A stretch of DNA of 64,000 nt, taken from positions 1-64,000 of the forward strand of contig JBHGBD010000024.1 of NCBI GenBank assembly GCA_041946825.1, read 5' to 3'. The notes beneath the pieces were generated by a model that saw only the letters and a program-made list of their open reading frames with translations, was not told the DNA's origin and did no database searches. How positions within the stretch are numbered: position 1 is the first letter of the stretch; the number at the start of each line of letters is the position of its first letter. This document shows positions 25,401 through 34,000 of this stretch, piece by piece. Source of the DNA: CAZTHM01 sp041946825. Lineage in GTDB: Bacteria; Acidobacteriota; Terriglobia; UBA7540. The position numbers and the translations under genes were made by a program.

Positions 25401-26286
25401 CGCTTACACGATCCAGAAGACCATGTCGAGCCCAAACACGGGGAGCCTGATTGGCAATACCGCGACGCCCACCACCTTCGGCCGTACGGTGGGGCGGAGC
25501 TCTTTTGTGGCAGGTGCAATTTCGGGTGGTTCCGCCAATGGCGCTGCGACGTGGGGCGGTGGCGCGGCTGAAGATCCCGACAATCGTCGCCGTTACCGGG
25601 CGCTTGCTCCTGACGACATCCCCCAGATTCTCAACATGGCTGTGGTGTACGAACTCCCCTTCGGAGTAGGCAAACGGTTCCTCAACCAGAAGGGGGTGGC
25701 CGACAGGATCTTGGGTGGCTGGAAACTCGTCCAGAACTGGAATTTCCAAAGCGGAGTGCCGCTTACCTTTAACGCGCCATGTAACAACATCAGCTGCCGG
25801 CCAAACCTTATCGGTGACCCTTCGGCTGGGCGCTCCGGCAAGACTCTCCAGGAACGCGAGCAACAGTGGTACAACCCCGCGGCCTTCGAAGCGCCCTTCG
25901 GTTCTGACCCGGCGGTGATCCAGGGCATCAGCACCGGGACCAATCCGGACGGGTCGCCCTTCGACTACAACAGTGACATCAATTGGGTCTTTGGGAATGA
26001 GGGCCTGCGGCCGCCATCGGGACGCAGTCCTGCCTTCTGGAATACCGACATGAGCCTGGCCAAAGACATCCATCTCTCCGAGAGCAAATACTTCCAAGTG
26101 CGCTGGGATGTCTTCAACGCGCTCAATCACCAGAACCTGGGCCTGCCGAATACTTCCTGGTGCTTGCCCCCCGGCCCGAATGGCGAGACGGACGCCATCC
26201 ATATTGTCGGCTGCCGGTTCGGACAAATCACCAACGTGCAGACCGATCCACGAGCCATGCAGTTCGGCCTGAAGTTCTACTGGTAA
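22468..26286 (+). CDS. TonB-dependent receptor, Oar-like, with carboxypeptidase-regulatory domain
   Basis: 1,272 residues; ATG at 22468 chosen for the GAGGGAGGAG site just upstream and the signal peptide VLAVAAATLFLLPGLWA that follows. Residues ~30-115 are a CarboxypepD_reg beta-sandwich (RGAVRGTVTDPQGAVVPNAT, GFYNVIELVPGEYTV). Residues ~120-260 are the plug (NELPLVGRDPQTLVQLIPGV, SGAVINVVLKSGTNELHGN). The rest is a long outer-membrane barrel ending in aromatic FGLKFYW. This domain order is the Oar/Cna-B-type receptor expanded in Acidobacteriota, where it takes the place of SusC; no SusD gene accompanies it. Probably imports oligosaccharide released by the neighbouring hydrolases. Followed by a strong terminator. 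Confidence 0.92.
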   Translation: MDPKKMRKTCSVLAVAAATLFLLPGLWAAIDRGAVRGTVTDPQGAVVPNATITITNVERKVTQTVTTNDAGFYNVIELVPGEYTVHVEASGFGPVEFSQVIVKAGDTVTVDAALKVGGRTEKLTVTAAAPLVETAASNFTTASLASGMINELPLVGRDPQTLVQLIPGVTQSTGPTGSVFGFDSQFGGFPDPQHLVGSGISVNGSQGGANAWYLDGSLNAALGAENVVVNPSPDAIGEFNVVNNGLAPEYGRTSGAVINVVLKSGTNELHGNAYEFNRNSFFSATNPFARRDAQGRPFLQPQVNFNNFGGTLGGPVYLPHLYNGKNRTFFFVSYDVQFLHESRNRILTVPLPNEKQGDFRGDPRFDDVCDPVGHPERCLYDPYTTTGPDAEGLFHRTPFATPVIPTDRIDPLAAFYVSSFPDPNFVDPLSPCSTSTPVVCDNFIGAVGSSQTTHNISIKIDHQASDKHKLFAEWLFNPSYYQNFKYPWNGATAQTQTGAAGAQPYRTINQIFALGLTSTLSPTFINEARVMFSRQNQIATPNPDNVTQTSEVIDRVKDLNFVLIPPFQVVPNVSYGEPNLGIGVGWGPQQWQNGIQGVQAYTLIDNVTKILGKHTLKGGLMFRRDNNWNHANWGFGLGFGGGLTSDPVTGGGSGLAQFLLGAVDPGSGTGTYHAPWQTNDYWGLYVQDEYRLTPNFTLNVGVRWDLFGWFRERYDDVANFDFNSQNPEVPYPGRLGYFGTPSHPDRNVFPAHKNSFGPRLAFSWSPFGDRKTVIRGGFGLVYSNGISVAFGTQNGAISSPAYANYVGYPGDYTGQRPAFRLSDGAPPANLPALDFAKQTQEQFLGTTVGGFLQGKKDPYTEQWSLYVQRELGSNMALSVGYVGTYGFGLYGDEFRSYDYVPTATRLQYRNNINNEIACDPAIGAIYGYGATCPAYLVSRPFPQYNDVTMNTSPDGYSRYHSLQVKFDKRYSQGLQFLLAYTIQKTMSSPNTGSLIGNTATPTTFGRTVGRSSFVAGAISGGSANGAATWGGGAAEDPDNRRRYRALAPDDIPQILNMAVVYELPFGVGKRFLNQKGVADRILGGWKLVQNWNFQSGVPLTFNAPCNNISCRPNLIGDPSAGRSGKTLQEREQQWYNPAAFEAPFGSDPAVIQGISTGTNPDGSPFDYNSDINWVFGNEGLRPPSGRSPAFWNTDMSLAKDIHLSESKYFQVRWDVFNALNHQNLGLPNTSWCLPPGPNGETDAIHIVGCRFGQITNVQTDPRAMQFGLKFYW

Positions 26287-26328
26287 TGATTGGGTCTGGT
26301 CTATAATGGCCGCGTGGAATAAACTTCC

Positions 26329-26368
26329 AGGTGCCGGTCGCCGCGAGCGGCCGGCACCTTCGTTTTTT
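26329..26368 (+). terminator. Intrinsic terminator after the TonB receptor
   Basis: Stem AGGTGCCGG (26329-26337) pairs perfectly with CCGGCACCT (26351-26359); an inner CCGC-GA-GCGG stacks inside it; a TTTTTT run follows at 26363-26368. Because it lies across the most upstream in-frame ATG of the next gene (26306), that gene must start downstream of it. Confidence 0.9.
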
Positions 26369-26383
26369 CAGGGGCAATTAACG

Positions 26384-27592
26384 GTGACCCGAGGGCTGGC
26401 GAGGCAACGTCAAGGGGGCTTCCTCATGAGCTTGGCGCTACTGTGCGTCGCCCGCGGCTCAGCGTGGCCTCAGCAGAATCCGCAAACTGAAGCCGCCTGG
26501 CACGCGAACCTGGCTGCGGCCGCGATGCAAAGGCATGATTTCGCGCAGGCGGAAAAGGAATGGGCAAAGGTCGTCGAACTTGACCACGCCTCTGCACAGG
26601 CGCAGCACAATCTGGGCATTGTCCGCTATTTGCAGCGGAAATACCCCGCAGCGGAACAGGCACTGCGGCACGCCCTTAAGCTGGATCCCGCGCTGGGGAG
26701 CGCTCGGGCCCTGCTGGGAGCCAGCCTGGTTCGGGAAGGGAAGGCGGATCAGGCCATCGCGGAGCTCGATCGCGCGCTGAAATCACGTTTGAACGATTCC
26801 GCTGAACGAACCGCGCGCCTGGCGCTCCACGAGGCCTTGATGGCGCGCGGCGACTATGGCCGCGCCGTCGAAGTTCTTCAGCCGCTCGCTCGCAGGGACC
26901 CCAAGGACCTGGACGCGCTCTACTATCTCGGTCAGGTGTACCTGCAACTCTCGGCAGAAAAGTTCCGCGAAATTGCCCAGGCTGACCCGGATTCGTGTCG
27001 GGTCCACCAGATCGTCGCGGATTCGCTGGCCAAGCAAGGACTGTACAAAGACGCCATGCGCGAGTACCGAGCCGCCTTGGACAAGAAGCCGGACCTTCCC
27101 GGGGTCCACTATCAGATCGGCCTGCTTTACTGGCTTCATGAGCAAACCCCCGAGGGAATCAGCGCCGCGAAACGAGAGTATGAGCAGGAAATTCAAATCA
27201 ACCCGTTCGATGCCTGGACGGAGTTCCGGTTAGGGCAAGTGAACTCAAAACAACACGATGAGCCCCAGGCGATCGCTCACCTCCGGCGGGCCATCGAAAT
27301 CGATCCGACGCACGTCCCGGCTCGGACGCTGTTGGCTCGAGTCCTGGAATCGGGCGGTGCCCTCGCCGAAGCGCAAGCCCAGCTCGAGGCGGCACGCAAG
27401 ATCGATCCGAATGACCCGACGGTGAGATATCGGCTGGCCCAACTCTACAAGCGGCGTGGCGATGAGGCCACCTCGGCTGTGGAAATGAAGGCCTTCAAGG
27501 AAATCCAGGCATCGCGAGAAGGGAGTTCACGAGAGTTGGAAAAGGCTCTCAAAGGGATTGCGGAACCAGAGGGGCAGGATGAAGAGCACTAG
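26384..27592 (+). CDS. TPR protein 1 of 3
   Basis: 402 residues from a GTG at 26384 (AGGGG upstream); ATG at 26426 is the alternative. Upstream starts are excluded by the terminator. A hydrophobic leader (GGFLMSLALLCVARGSAW) suggests export. The rest is about nine to ten tetratricopeptide repeats: AWHANLAAAAMQRHDFAQAE, AQAQHNLGIVRYLQRKYPAA, DALYYLGQVYLQLS, GVHYQIGLLYWLHEQ, AWTEFRLGQVNSKQHDE, VRYRLAQLYKRRGDE. TPR arrays are protein-binding scaffolds. No catalytic domain. First of three consecutive TPR genes; the next overlaps its 3' end. Confidence 0.8.
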   Translation: MTRGLARQRQGGFLMSLALLCVARGSAWPQQNPQTEAAWHANLAAAAMQRHDFAQAEKEWAKVVELDHASAQAQHNLGIVRYLQRKYPAAEQALRHALKLDPALGSARALLGASLVREGKADQAIAELDRALKSRLNDSAERTARLALHEALMARGDYGRAVEVLQPLARRDPKDLDALYYLGQVYLQLSAEKFREIAQADPDSCRVHQIVADSLAKQGLYKDAMREYRAALDKKPDLPGVHYQIGLLYWLHEQTPEGISAAKREYEQEIQINPFDAWTEFRLGQVNSKQHDEPQAIAHLRRAIEIDPTHVPARTLLARVLESGGALAEAQAQLEAARKIDPNDPTVRYRLAQLYKRRGDEATSAVEMKAFKEIQASREGSSRELEKALKGIAEPEGQDEEH

Positions 27593-28964
27593 GTGCATCC
27601 ATGGCCGGCTGCTCTTGTCGTTTGCGAAATTCGCTTCTTGCGCGGGGCTCGCGCTTCTCCTGATCCCCGTGGCTCGCGGGAATGATGATTTGCGGGGCAT
27701 TGTCGCCATGGTTGATCAGGGTAAACTCGCCGAAGCTGAACGGCGGCTCGAGGCAGTCCTGACGAGCGAGCCGACCTCCCTGCCGGCGCTGCGATTGATG
27801 GGGACCGTCGCACGGCGGCTGGGGAAGCCCCAGCAGGCCACGCAGGCGCTGGAAAAGGCGCATCATCTGGACCCTCGAAACCCCGCGATCAACACAGAAT
27901 TGATTCTTCTTTACGGGGATCTGAAACAGCAGAGAGAGGCCGAAACGCTGCTTCAGGCGCTCTTGAAGTCCGCGTCGTATCCCGACTTGATGCAGGCGGG
28001 GGCGGCGTTCGGCGAGTCGGAGGCATTTACCGCCGCTCGTCAGGCGTTTGAACGCGCGGCCGAGATGCGGCCCAGGTCTTACGATGCCTTATTCAATCTC
28101 GCGTTCGCGATGTTTCGGGAGGGGAATGCCGGCGCGGCCTTGGGCGTGTTGAATCGCATTGACCACACCGAGGCCGAGGCGCATGCGGACTATCAGCAGT
28201 TGCGGGGCAGGATTGAACTGGCATCAGGAAATCTGGCTGATGCGGCGCAACACCTTGAGAGGGCGTTGGCACTCGATCCCGGCAACGAAAGCGTCTGCGT
28301 CGAATTGGGGCTGCTCTACTTCCGCCGTGAAGCTTTTTCCAAGGCCGAGAGCGTCCTGGACCCCTGCGCCGCGCGCCTCCCGCGCTCCACGCCCATTCGA
28401 ACGGCTCTCGCACTCAATGAGCTCGAGCTGGGCCGATACGAGGATTCGGCGGAGTCGTTCCGGAAAGTATTGGCACTCGATCCCGCGGCCGATGCGGCGC
28501 GCGAGGCCCTGGCCTTCCTGCTTTACGCCTCCGGAAAACTGCCCCAGGCGCGCCAGGTGCTTGAAGAGCGCTTGGGCGGGCAGCACACGGACTTTTTCCT
28601 CTACTATCTGCACGCGCTGGTTCTGCAGAGGATCGACGCCAACGCGAACCGCGCGGCGATTTGCGAATCCTTGGAACAGGCTCTGCGTCTGAACCCGCGC
28701 TTCGCCCAGGGCTACCTCCAGCGCGGCAGGATTCGCTTCGGAGTGGGTGACACCGAAGGAGCCCTGCAGGATTTCAACATGGCCACGCAGCTCGACCCGA
28801 ACTACGCCCAGCCTTACTTCCAGCTTGCCCAGGCCTATTTCAAACTGGGGAAAAAGGATGAGGCGAAGGCAGCACAGCAGCGCTTTGCGGCGCTTAACAA
28901 GTTGCAGGAAGAACAGGAGCAGAAAAATCAGGTTGAGAACCGGGTGTTCCAATCACTGCAATAG
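27579..28964 (+). CDS. TPR protein 2 of 3
   Basis: 461 residues; ATG at 27579 with GGGGCAGG directly upstream, overlapping TPR gene 1 by 14 bases (translational coupling). Signal-peptide-like leader SFAKFASCAGLALLLIPVAR. Around eleven TPR units: GKLAEAERRLEAVLTSEPTS, LPALRLMGTVARRLGKPQQA, AAFGESEAFTAARQAFERAA, SVCVELGLLYFRREAFSKAE, ARQVLEERLGG, AQPYFQLAQAYFKLGKKDEA. The C-terminus is a Glu/Gln/Lys helix. Probably periplasmic or membrane-tethered scaffold acting with its two neighbours. Confidence 0.8.
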   Translation: MKSTRCIHGRLLLSFAKFASCAGLALLLIPVARGNDDLRGIVAMVDQGKLAEAERRLEAVLTSEPTSLPALRLMGTVARRLGKPQQATQALEKAHHLDPRNPAINTELILLYGDLKQQREAETLLQALLKSASYPDLMQAGAAFGESEAFTAARQAFERAAEMRPRSYDALFNLAFAMFREGNAGAALGVLNRIDHTEAEAHADYQQLRGRIELASGNLADAAQHLERALALDPGNESVCVELGLLYFRREAFSKAESVLDPCAARLPRSTPIRTALALNELELGRYEDSAESFRKVLALDPAADAAREALAFLLYASGKLPQARQVLEERLGGQHTDFFLYYLHALVLQRIDANANRAAICESLEQALRLNPRFAQGYLQRGRIRFGVGDTEGALQDFNMATQLDPNYAQPYFQLAQAYFKLGKKDEAKAAQQRFAALNKLQEEQEQKNQVENRVFQSLQ

Positions 28965-30021
28965 GCGCGTTGATTGGGGGAAGAGGCGCATCCTTTGGTG
29001 TCTCGGGCTGGCGCTGATGCTGGCGCCCGCGGCGCTCCGCGCCGCTCCCGATGATGCGCTGAGCCATTTCGGCGCGGGAATGAAGCTGTTCGATCTGCAG
29101 CGCCTGCCGGAGGCCGCACGTGAGTTTGAGCTGGCGCTCCAGATCGACCCCGCCATGAGCGACGCCCGGTACCATCTGGCGGTCTGCCATTTCCGTGACC
29201 GGCACTACGCGGAGGCACGAAAAGAATTCGACAAGCTCGCGGCTCTTAATTTCAAGGAGGATTGGACGACTTATTACCTTGCCCGGCTCGATCTCATCGA
29301 GGGAAATCCGGACGCGGCGATTGCCGGGTTCCAATCGCTCAAGCGCTCGGAACCGCTAACCGACGAACTCTACTATCTTGGGGTCGCCTATCTCAAGAAA
29401 GGTGAGCCCGCGAAGGCCGCGGATATTTTCCGCCGGCAGATTGCTTTTAACCCTCGGGATTTTCGCGCGCACGACCAGTTGGGGCGCGCCTACGTCAAGC
29501 TGGGACGTCCCGCGGACGCGGAGCGCGAATTCGAGCAAACGCGCCGCCTGCACGAATACTACCGCGAGGGCAAAACCGAATTGATGGAATGTCGCCGGGA
29601 ACTGGAGCAAGGGAAGCCCGAAGTTGCCTGGAAGACCTGCGGCGCGGCGCTCTCCTCTGACGACATCGACCGCCTGGTCGCCGCGGGAATGATCTTCGGG
29701 GAATTCGGCCAGTACGAGAGAGCGCTCCAGTTGTTCGGAAAGGCGCTGGAACTCGATCCTGAGTCGCCGGAAGCGAGTTTCGACCTTGGCCTGACCTACT
29801 ATCGCATGAAGGATTATCCCCATGCGCAGATCTTCCTCGCCTCGGCGGTTAAGAACCGTCCCGGCTTTTTTGAGGCGGTCGCGCTTTACGGCACGGTTCT
29901 CTACCTGCTGCGCGAGGACGGTCCGGCGGAGGAAGCCTTGCGTCGGGCCCACCAGTTGCGTCCGGAGGATTCCGCCGTCAAGAATCTTCTGGCGGCGCTG
30001 GAGCAATCCAAACAAAAATAG
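28933..30021 (+). CDS. TPR protein 3 of 3
   Basis: About 362 residues. No ATG precedes the signal-peptide segment RRILWCLGLALMLAPAALRA, so a TTG at 28933 inside the end of TPR gene 2 (CAGGAGC 13 bases upstream) is my best start; it is uncertain. About nine TPR units follow: SHFGAGMKLFDLQRLPEAAR, ARYHLAVCHFRDRHYAEARK, ELYYLGVAYLKKGEPAKAAD, RAHDQLGRAYVKLGRPADAE, ASFDLGLTYYRMKDYPHAQI. Shares overall design with TPR 1 and 2 but the three are too divergent to be recent duplicates. Confidence 0.75.
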   Translation: MRTGCSNHCNRRVDWGKRRILWCLGLALMLAPAALRAAPDDALSHFGAGMKLFDLQRLPEAAREFELALQIDPAMSDARYHLAVCHFRDRHYAEARKEFDKLAALNFKEDWTTYYLARLDLIEGNPDAAIAGFQSLKRSEPLTDELYYLGVAYLKKGEPAKAADIFRRQIAFNPRDFRAHDQLGRAYVKLGRPADAEREFEQTRRLHEYYREGKTELMECRRELEQGKPEVAWKTCGAALSSDDIDRLVAAGMIFGEFGQYERALQLFGKALELDPESPEASFDLGLTYYRMKDYPHAQIFLASAVKNRPGFFEAVALYGTVLYLLREDGPAEEALRRAHQLRPEDSAVKNLLAALEQSKQK

Positions 30022-30030
30022 CTCTTCCCT

Positions 30031-30495
30031 ATGACCACTAGCACTCAATCTGTGCCCACAACGACCCACAGGTGGCGTATCCCGACCTGGCTGGTCTTTT
30101 CGCTCCTGACGATTCTGCTTTGGGGTGTGTGGGGAGCCACGTCGAAAGCCGTCGCCGACGACATCACGGCGTACATGAACCAAGTACTATTCACGCTGGG
30201 CCTGATTCCGCTCATGCTTTTGGTGCTCCGTTCTCCACGGCTGTCAGGGGGTAATAACCGCAAACGGGGAATCTTTTACGCGTTCATCACGGGAATCCTG
30301 GGGGGCACCGGGAACATTGCATTCTTCAAATCGCTGACGATGGGCGGGCAGGCGTCCGTGGTGGTTCCCATGACCGCGCTGTCGCCTCTGGTCACTGTCT
30401 TGATGGCACTGGTAATACTTCGCGAGCGGCTGAGCGCCAGCCAGAAGGTCGGGTTGGTCCTGGCGCTCGCGGCAATCTATCTACTGAGCCTATAA
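30031..30495 (+). CDS. EamA/DMT-family transporter, first half-size subunit
   Basis: 154 residues with a hydrophilic N-terminal ~20 and about five membrane helices: WLVFSLLTILLWGVWGATSK, NQVLFTLGLIPLMLLVL, GIFYAFITGILGGTGNIAFF, VVVPMTALSPLVTVLMALVI, VGLVLALAAIYLLSL. This is one five-helix EamA repeat, half the length of the usual ten-helix drug/metabolite transporter. Starts 9 bases after TPR 3. Likely forms a heterodimer with the next gene product in the inner membrane. Substrate unknown. Confidence 0.82.
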   Translation: MTTSTQSVPTTTHRWRIPTWLVFSLLTILLWGVWGATSKAVADDITAYMNQVLFTLGLIPLMLLVLRSPRLSGGNNRKRGIFYAFITGILGGTGNIAFFKSLTMGGQASVVVPMTALSPLVTVLMALVILRERLSASQKVGLVLALAAIYLLSL

Positions 30496-30560
30496 GCGGC
30501 CCGATGAGGCCAAAGGCCTTCCCGGAGAAGCTTGACCTGGCAAAGAGGAGATTCGAACCG

Positions 30561-31010
30561 ATGCATTTTCCGATCTGGCTCATTTACGCGCTGATCGCGC
30601 TGATCTTCTGGGGAATCACGGGTGTCACGCAAAAGCTTTCGACCAATCACATCTCCACGCAGTTGTCGTTCCTGTGGTTCGCCATTGCGTTTGTCCCCAT
30701 CGCCCTGGTGATCCTGGCGTCCGTCAGTCTCGACTGGCACCTGACGACCAAGGTTTTCGCCTTGGCCGTGATCGGCGGGGCGCTCAACGGCCTCGGCGCG
30801 TACACCAGCTTCGCGGCGCTCGAGCATGGCGGGAAAGCATCCATTGTGATTCCGCTGGTTTATCTCTATCCGCTGGTCACCATCGTCCTGGCCATTGTCT
30901 TTCTGCACGAAAAGCTGACCGGCGTCCAGATTGCGGGGATCGTTCTGGCGATCGGTGCGGCGATCCTCTTGTCGCGCGAGACGCCGGCGTCGGAATCATC
31001 GCCACGATAA
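30561..31010 (+). CDS. EamA/DMT-family transporter, second half-size subunit
   Basis: 149 residues from the ATG at 30561 (GAGGAG ~10 bases upstream); an ATG 19 codons earlier is possible. Five membrane helices: IWLIYALIALIFWGITGVTQ, LSFLWFAIAFVPIALVILAS, VFALAVIGGALNGLGAYTSF, ASIVIPLVYLYPLVTIVLAI, GIVLAIGAAILL. It is a second EamA repeat in the same parental orientation, so the pair resembles an EamA transporter split into two genes (or an ancestral pre-fusion state). Ends 5 bases from the convergent paralog C. Confidence 0.82.
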   Translation: MHFPIWLIYALIALIFWGITGVTQKLSTNHISTQLSFLWFAIAFVPIALVILASVSLDWHLTTKVFALAVIGGALNGLGAYTSFAALEHGGKASIVIPLVYLYPLVTIVLAIVFLHEKLTGVQIAGIVLAIGAAILLSRETPASESSPR

Positions 31011-31015
31011 CCCTC

Positions 31016-34000
31016 TCAATATTCCGCCACAATTTCGGTGTGCTCCCGCGTGGGTCCCGGCAGCTTGATGTCGCCTTTCGCGGCGTCGAAGTCGCTCCAT
31101 TCGACGCCGTTCACCTTAACTCGTCGGATGGGCTTCGCATCGGGATGGCGGAAACGAACTACGATTTCTCGCGGCGCATTGCGCGACGGCGGGTCGAGTG
31201 ACATTTCGATTTTTCCATCCTTTACATGCGATCGGATTTCGAAGCTGGTCTCTCCGAAATAGGTTGACGCGTTTTTGATACCGAGGGTCTCCCCATCCCG
31301 CAGCCAATAGCGCGGCAGCCCGCGTCCGAGGTGGAGCGCGCCGTCGAGTTCCGCCACGAACATCAGACGCAGCCAGTAATTCGACTGCGACTCGTCCGAT
31401 GATTTGAAATGATCTCCCAGAAAGTATCCGAGCTCGGGAAGCGGGTGCTCGCAAAGCATGCGGAGAGTCGGGTCATAGCCCGCCGCAAAAGGATTGAAAT
31501 AAGCCCGGAGGAAATGTTCGATCTGGTCGCGATAGAAGTAGGGCAACGGGCCATGCAGCAGGTTGGGCTGCATCGAGAAACCGCCGCGCGAAAACCAGAA
31601 ACGGTCGAACGTCGGAATGGAATAGCCAAACTTGTCGGAGATGTAGCGATTGTCCTCGTAGTCCTTCAGGATCCATTCCGTCTCGCGACTGGAGGGATCC
31701 ATCAAGCGCGTGATGGGCAGCATAATGGAGCCTTCCAGCGTCTCGCGCAACCATCCGTGCGCCCGCCCGCGCGTATAGGGATTGGAAGGGAAGTCGGGAA
31801 CGTAGGTCCCGTCCCGCAGGCGCACCACCGGCGCCCGAATCGCGGCTTCGCGAAAGGCGCGGAGGATGTCCTGGCGGTAGTGCTCCGCTTCGGCGACGAG
31901 TTCCATGCCGTCCGGGTTTCCGAAATCCTTGAGCGCCGCGGCGGCATTCGAAAGCCCCCACCACGAAAACGCGTTGGTGGAGAGCCAGTACCAGAAATCC
32001 GTGACGTCTTCGAGCGACCCGGCGGGGAGCAAACCATACTCTGGGACGCGATGGCCCTGTGCGTCGGTCTTCATCGTTCCCTTGCGCTCGTTGGTGATCC
32101 AGCGGCAGGCCTCGATCATGTGCGGCGCGGCGTGCTCCATCCACGCCCGATCGCGCGTGTGCCAGTAGTGCTCGGCGAGTCCCCAAAGGATCCAACCGTG
32201 GTGCTGATTGTAGTCGCCGTGCTGGTAGCCTCCCGCGCCATACAGGATCCCTTTTTGTGTGGTGAAGTTTCCCGGCAGCCGCACCGTGCCCTGATAGTGG
32301 AGGAAAAGCTCGAGCGAGCGTTCGGCTTCCTTCCAATACCCGCGCCGGTCGAGGTCGGAAATCATCATGATCGATTCGTTGCCAAAGGCGCCGTAGAAAA
32401 ACGATCCGACCCTGGCGACGTAGCGGTCCGAGCCGATTTCGCGTTCGTCATTGATCAGCAAGTGTGTCACATGAGCGCGATAGAAATCGTTGAGCCATGG
32501 TTCGGGAGTCCGAATTTGAGTTCCAGTGGCGACTCGGCTTCGCCAGTAGCGCGCCACCTCCTCGCGCTCGCGCTCGGGGCTGAGCGAGCGGAGATGCTCG
32601 ACGTCGGCGTCTTCCGTCAGGGTGATGAAGGGAAGCTTGATGTAGAGAGTGTGCTCCTTGTGGCCTTCCAGCTCGATTTCGTATCGAACGCCATCGGTGG
32701 AATTGGTCAGGAGTCCGGCGCCGCGCGTGTCGACGAGGAAACGCAGGACGTCCCGGCCTTCGTAGGAGCCCATCACCGTGTCGCCGTCGACTCGGATCGT
32801 TTCAAACTTCTTGGGCTCGCCGTCGTGCCCCTCGCGCGCCGCGGTCGACAATGTAAGGGTTGCCGTTCGCTTTTCCGCGCCACTGTTGACGATGCGAAAT
32901 TTCAGGAAGGCAACAGTCGGGTCGTCTCCTTGCATAGGGGGAGCGGAATTCAGGTTCGCGGCGAGGACATCGGCAAACCCCTCTTGCTCGTAGAGAAGAT
33001 CGCCGTCAATCCAGCGCGTGGTGACTATGGGGAGGTAGCCTTCGGCCAGTGTACGGTCTGCAAAGTGCGAGGCGGGGAGGCCGCAGCGGTAAAGCATGCC
33101 GTCCGGCCAGAGGAAATGGCCCGTGTCTTTTCCCGGCCGGTTCTTGGAGAAGTTGGGATGGTTCGCCCAGACGTCGCCAGTCGGATCAAGCTCGAAACGC
33201 TGTCGCCCACCCTCCATGCCCAGAATGAAATAGTAGGGCCGCTTGATCGGCATGTCATTCCACGCGCCGGAGAGAGTCTGCTCGGGATGATCCGACACGC
33301 GGTCATAGACGGATTTCTCGCCGATCTCTTGAAGGGCACGGCGGTGCTCGGCGAGAGTGACAGAATCAGCGTCGCGGGTTACGAGGACGCCGAAATCCTT
33401 GATGAATATTCTGTCACCCCGCACAACCTCGTCCATGGCGAAAGAGAACGGGTTAGAGGGCGAGCGCACGGTGACGATCGTCCGGTCAGCCTCAGGGTCT
33501 TCCGAGTTACGCGCGTACACCACCGCCGCGGAAAGAACGCAGTTGCCGCCTTCGAGCCTGGATCGCTTGGACGCAGTCTCCAGCCAGCCGTTATAGACTT
33601 CGATAGGATCGTTGCAGGTGCTGCGCTTTTCAAATTGAATCCGCAAGTGCTCGGAGGATTGCAGAACAGAGTCCGTCAACGCCTTTAATGATTGCACGCG
33701 CGGATGCGCGCCGGAGAACGCCACGCGGATCTTCAGCGTCGGTCTGTACGTCGTTCCGGGCGTTTTCAGTTCGGGAAACTCCTTTTCATTGGACGGAGCA
33801 AACGTGAAGATGACTCTGCGGCCTTCCACTCGCGCGCGAGTGTCCGCGGTCCTCCACTCGCCATTGAACCAATCGTCGTCTTCCGCCCAACCCGTGCTCC
33901 CGGCGTTCTGCTCTCCGTAGCGGCGGATGGCGCCGCCTTTCCACACACGATGCCAATACTCGACCTTCATCGACCCGGCGGGCGGCAGCGCGGAGCCATC

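Noticed and set aside
24862..26226. 454-codon open frame on the minus strand
   Set aside because: Lies wholly inside the TonB receptor's conserved barrel and has no ribosome site; high GC and codon bias make antisense frames long here.
26306..26383. Upstream ATG start for TPR protein 1
   Set aside because: It would put the coding start inside a strong intrinsic terminator hairpin.
31409..33688. 759-codon open frame on the plus strand
   Set aside because: Mirror of paralog C on the other strand. The minus-strand protein has a signal peptide, ribosome site and motifs shared with A and B; the plus frame has none of these.
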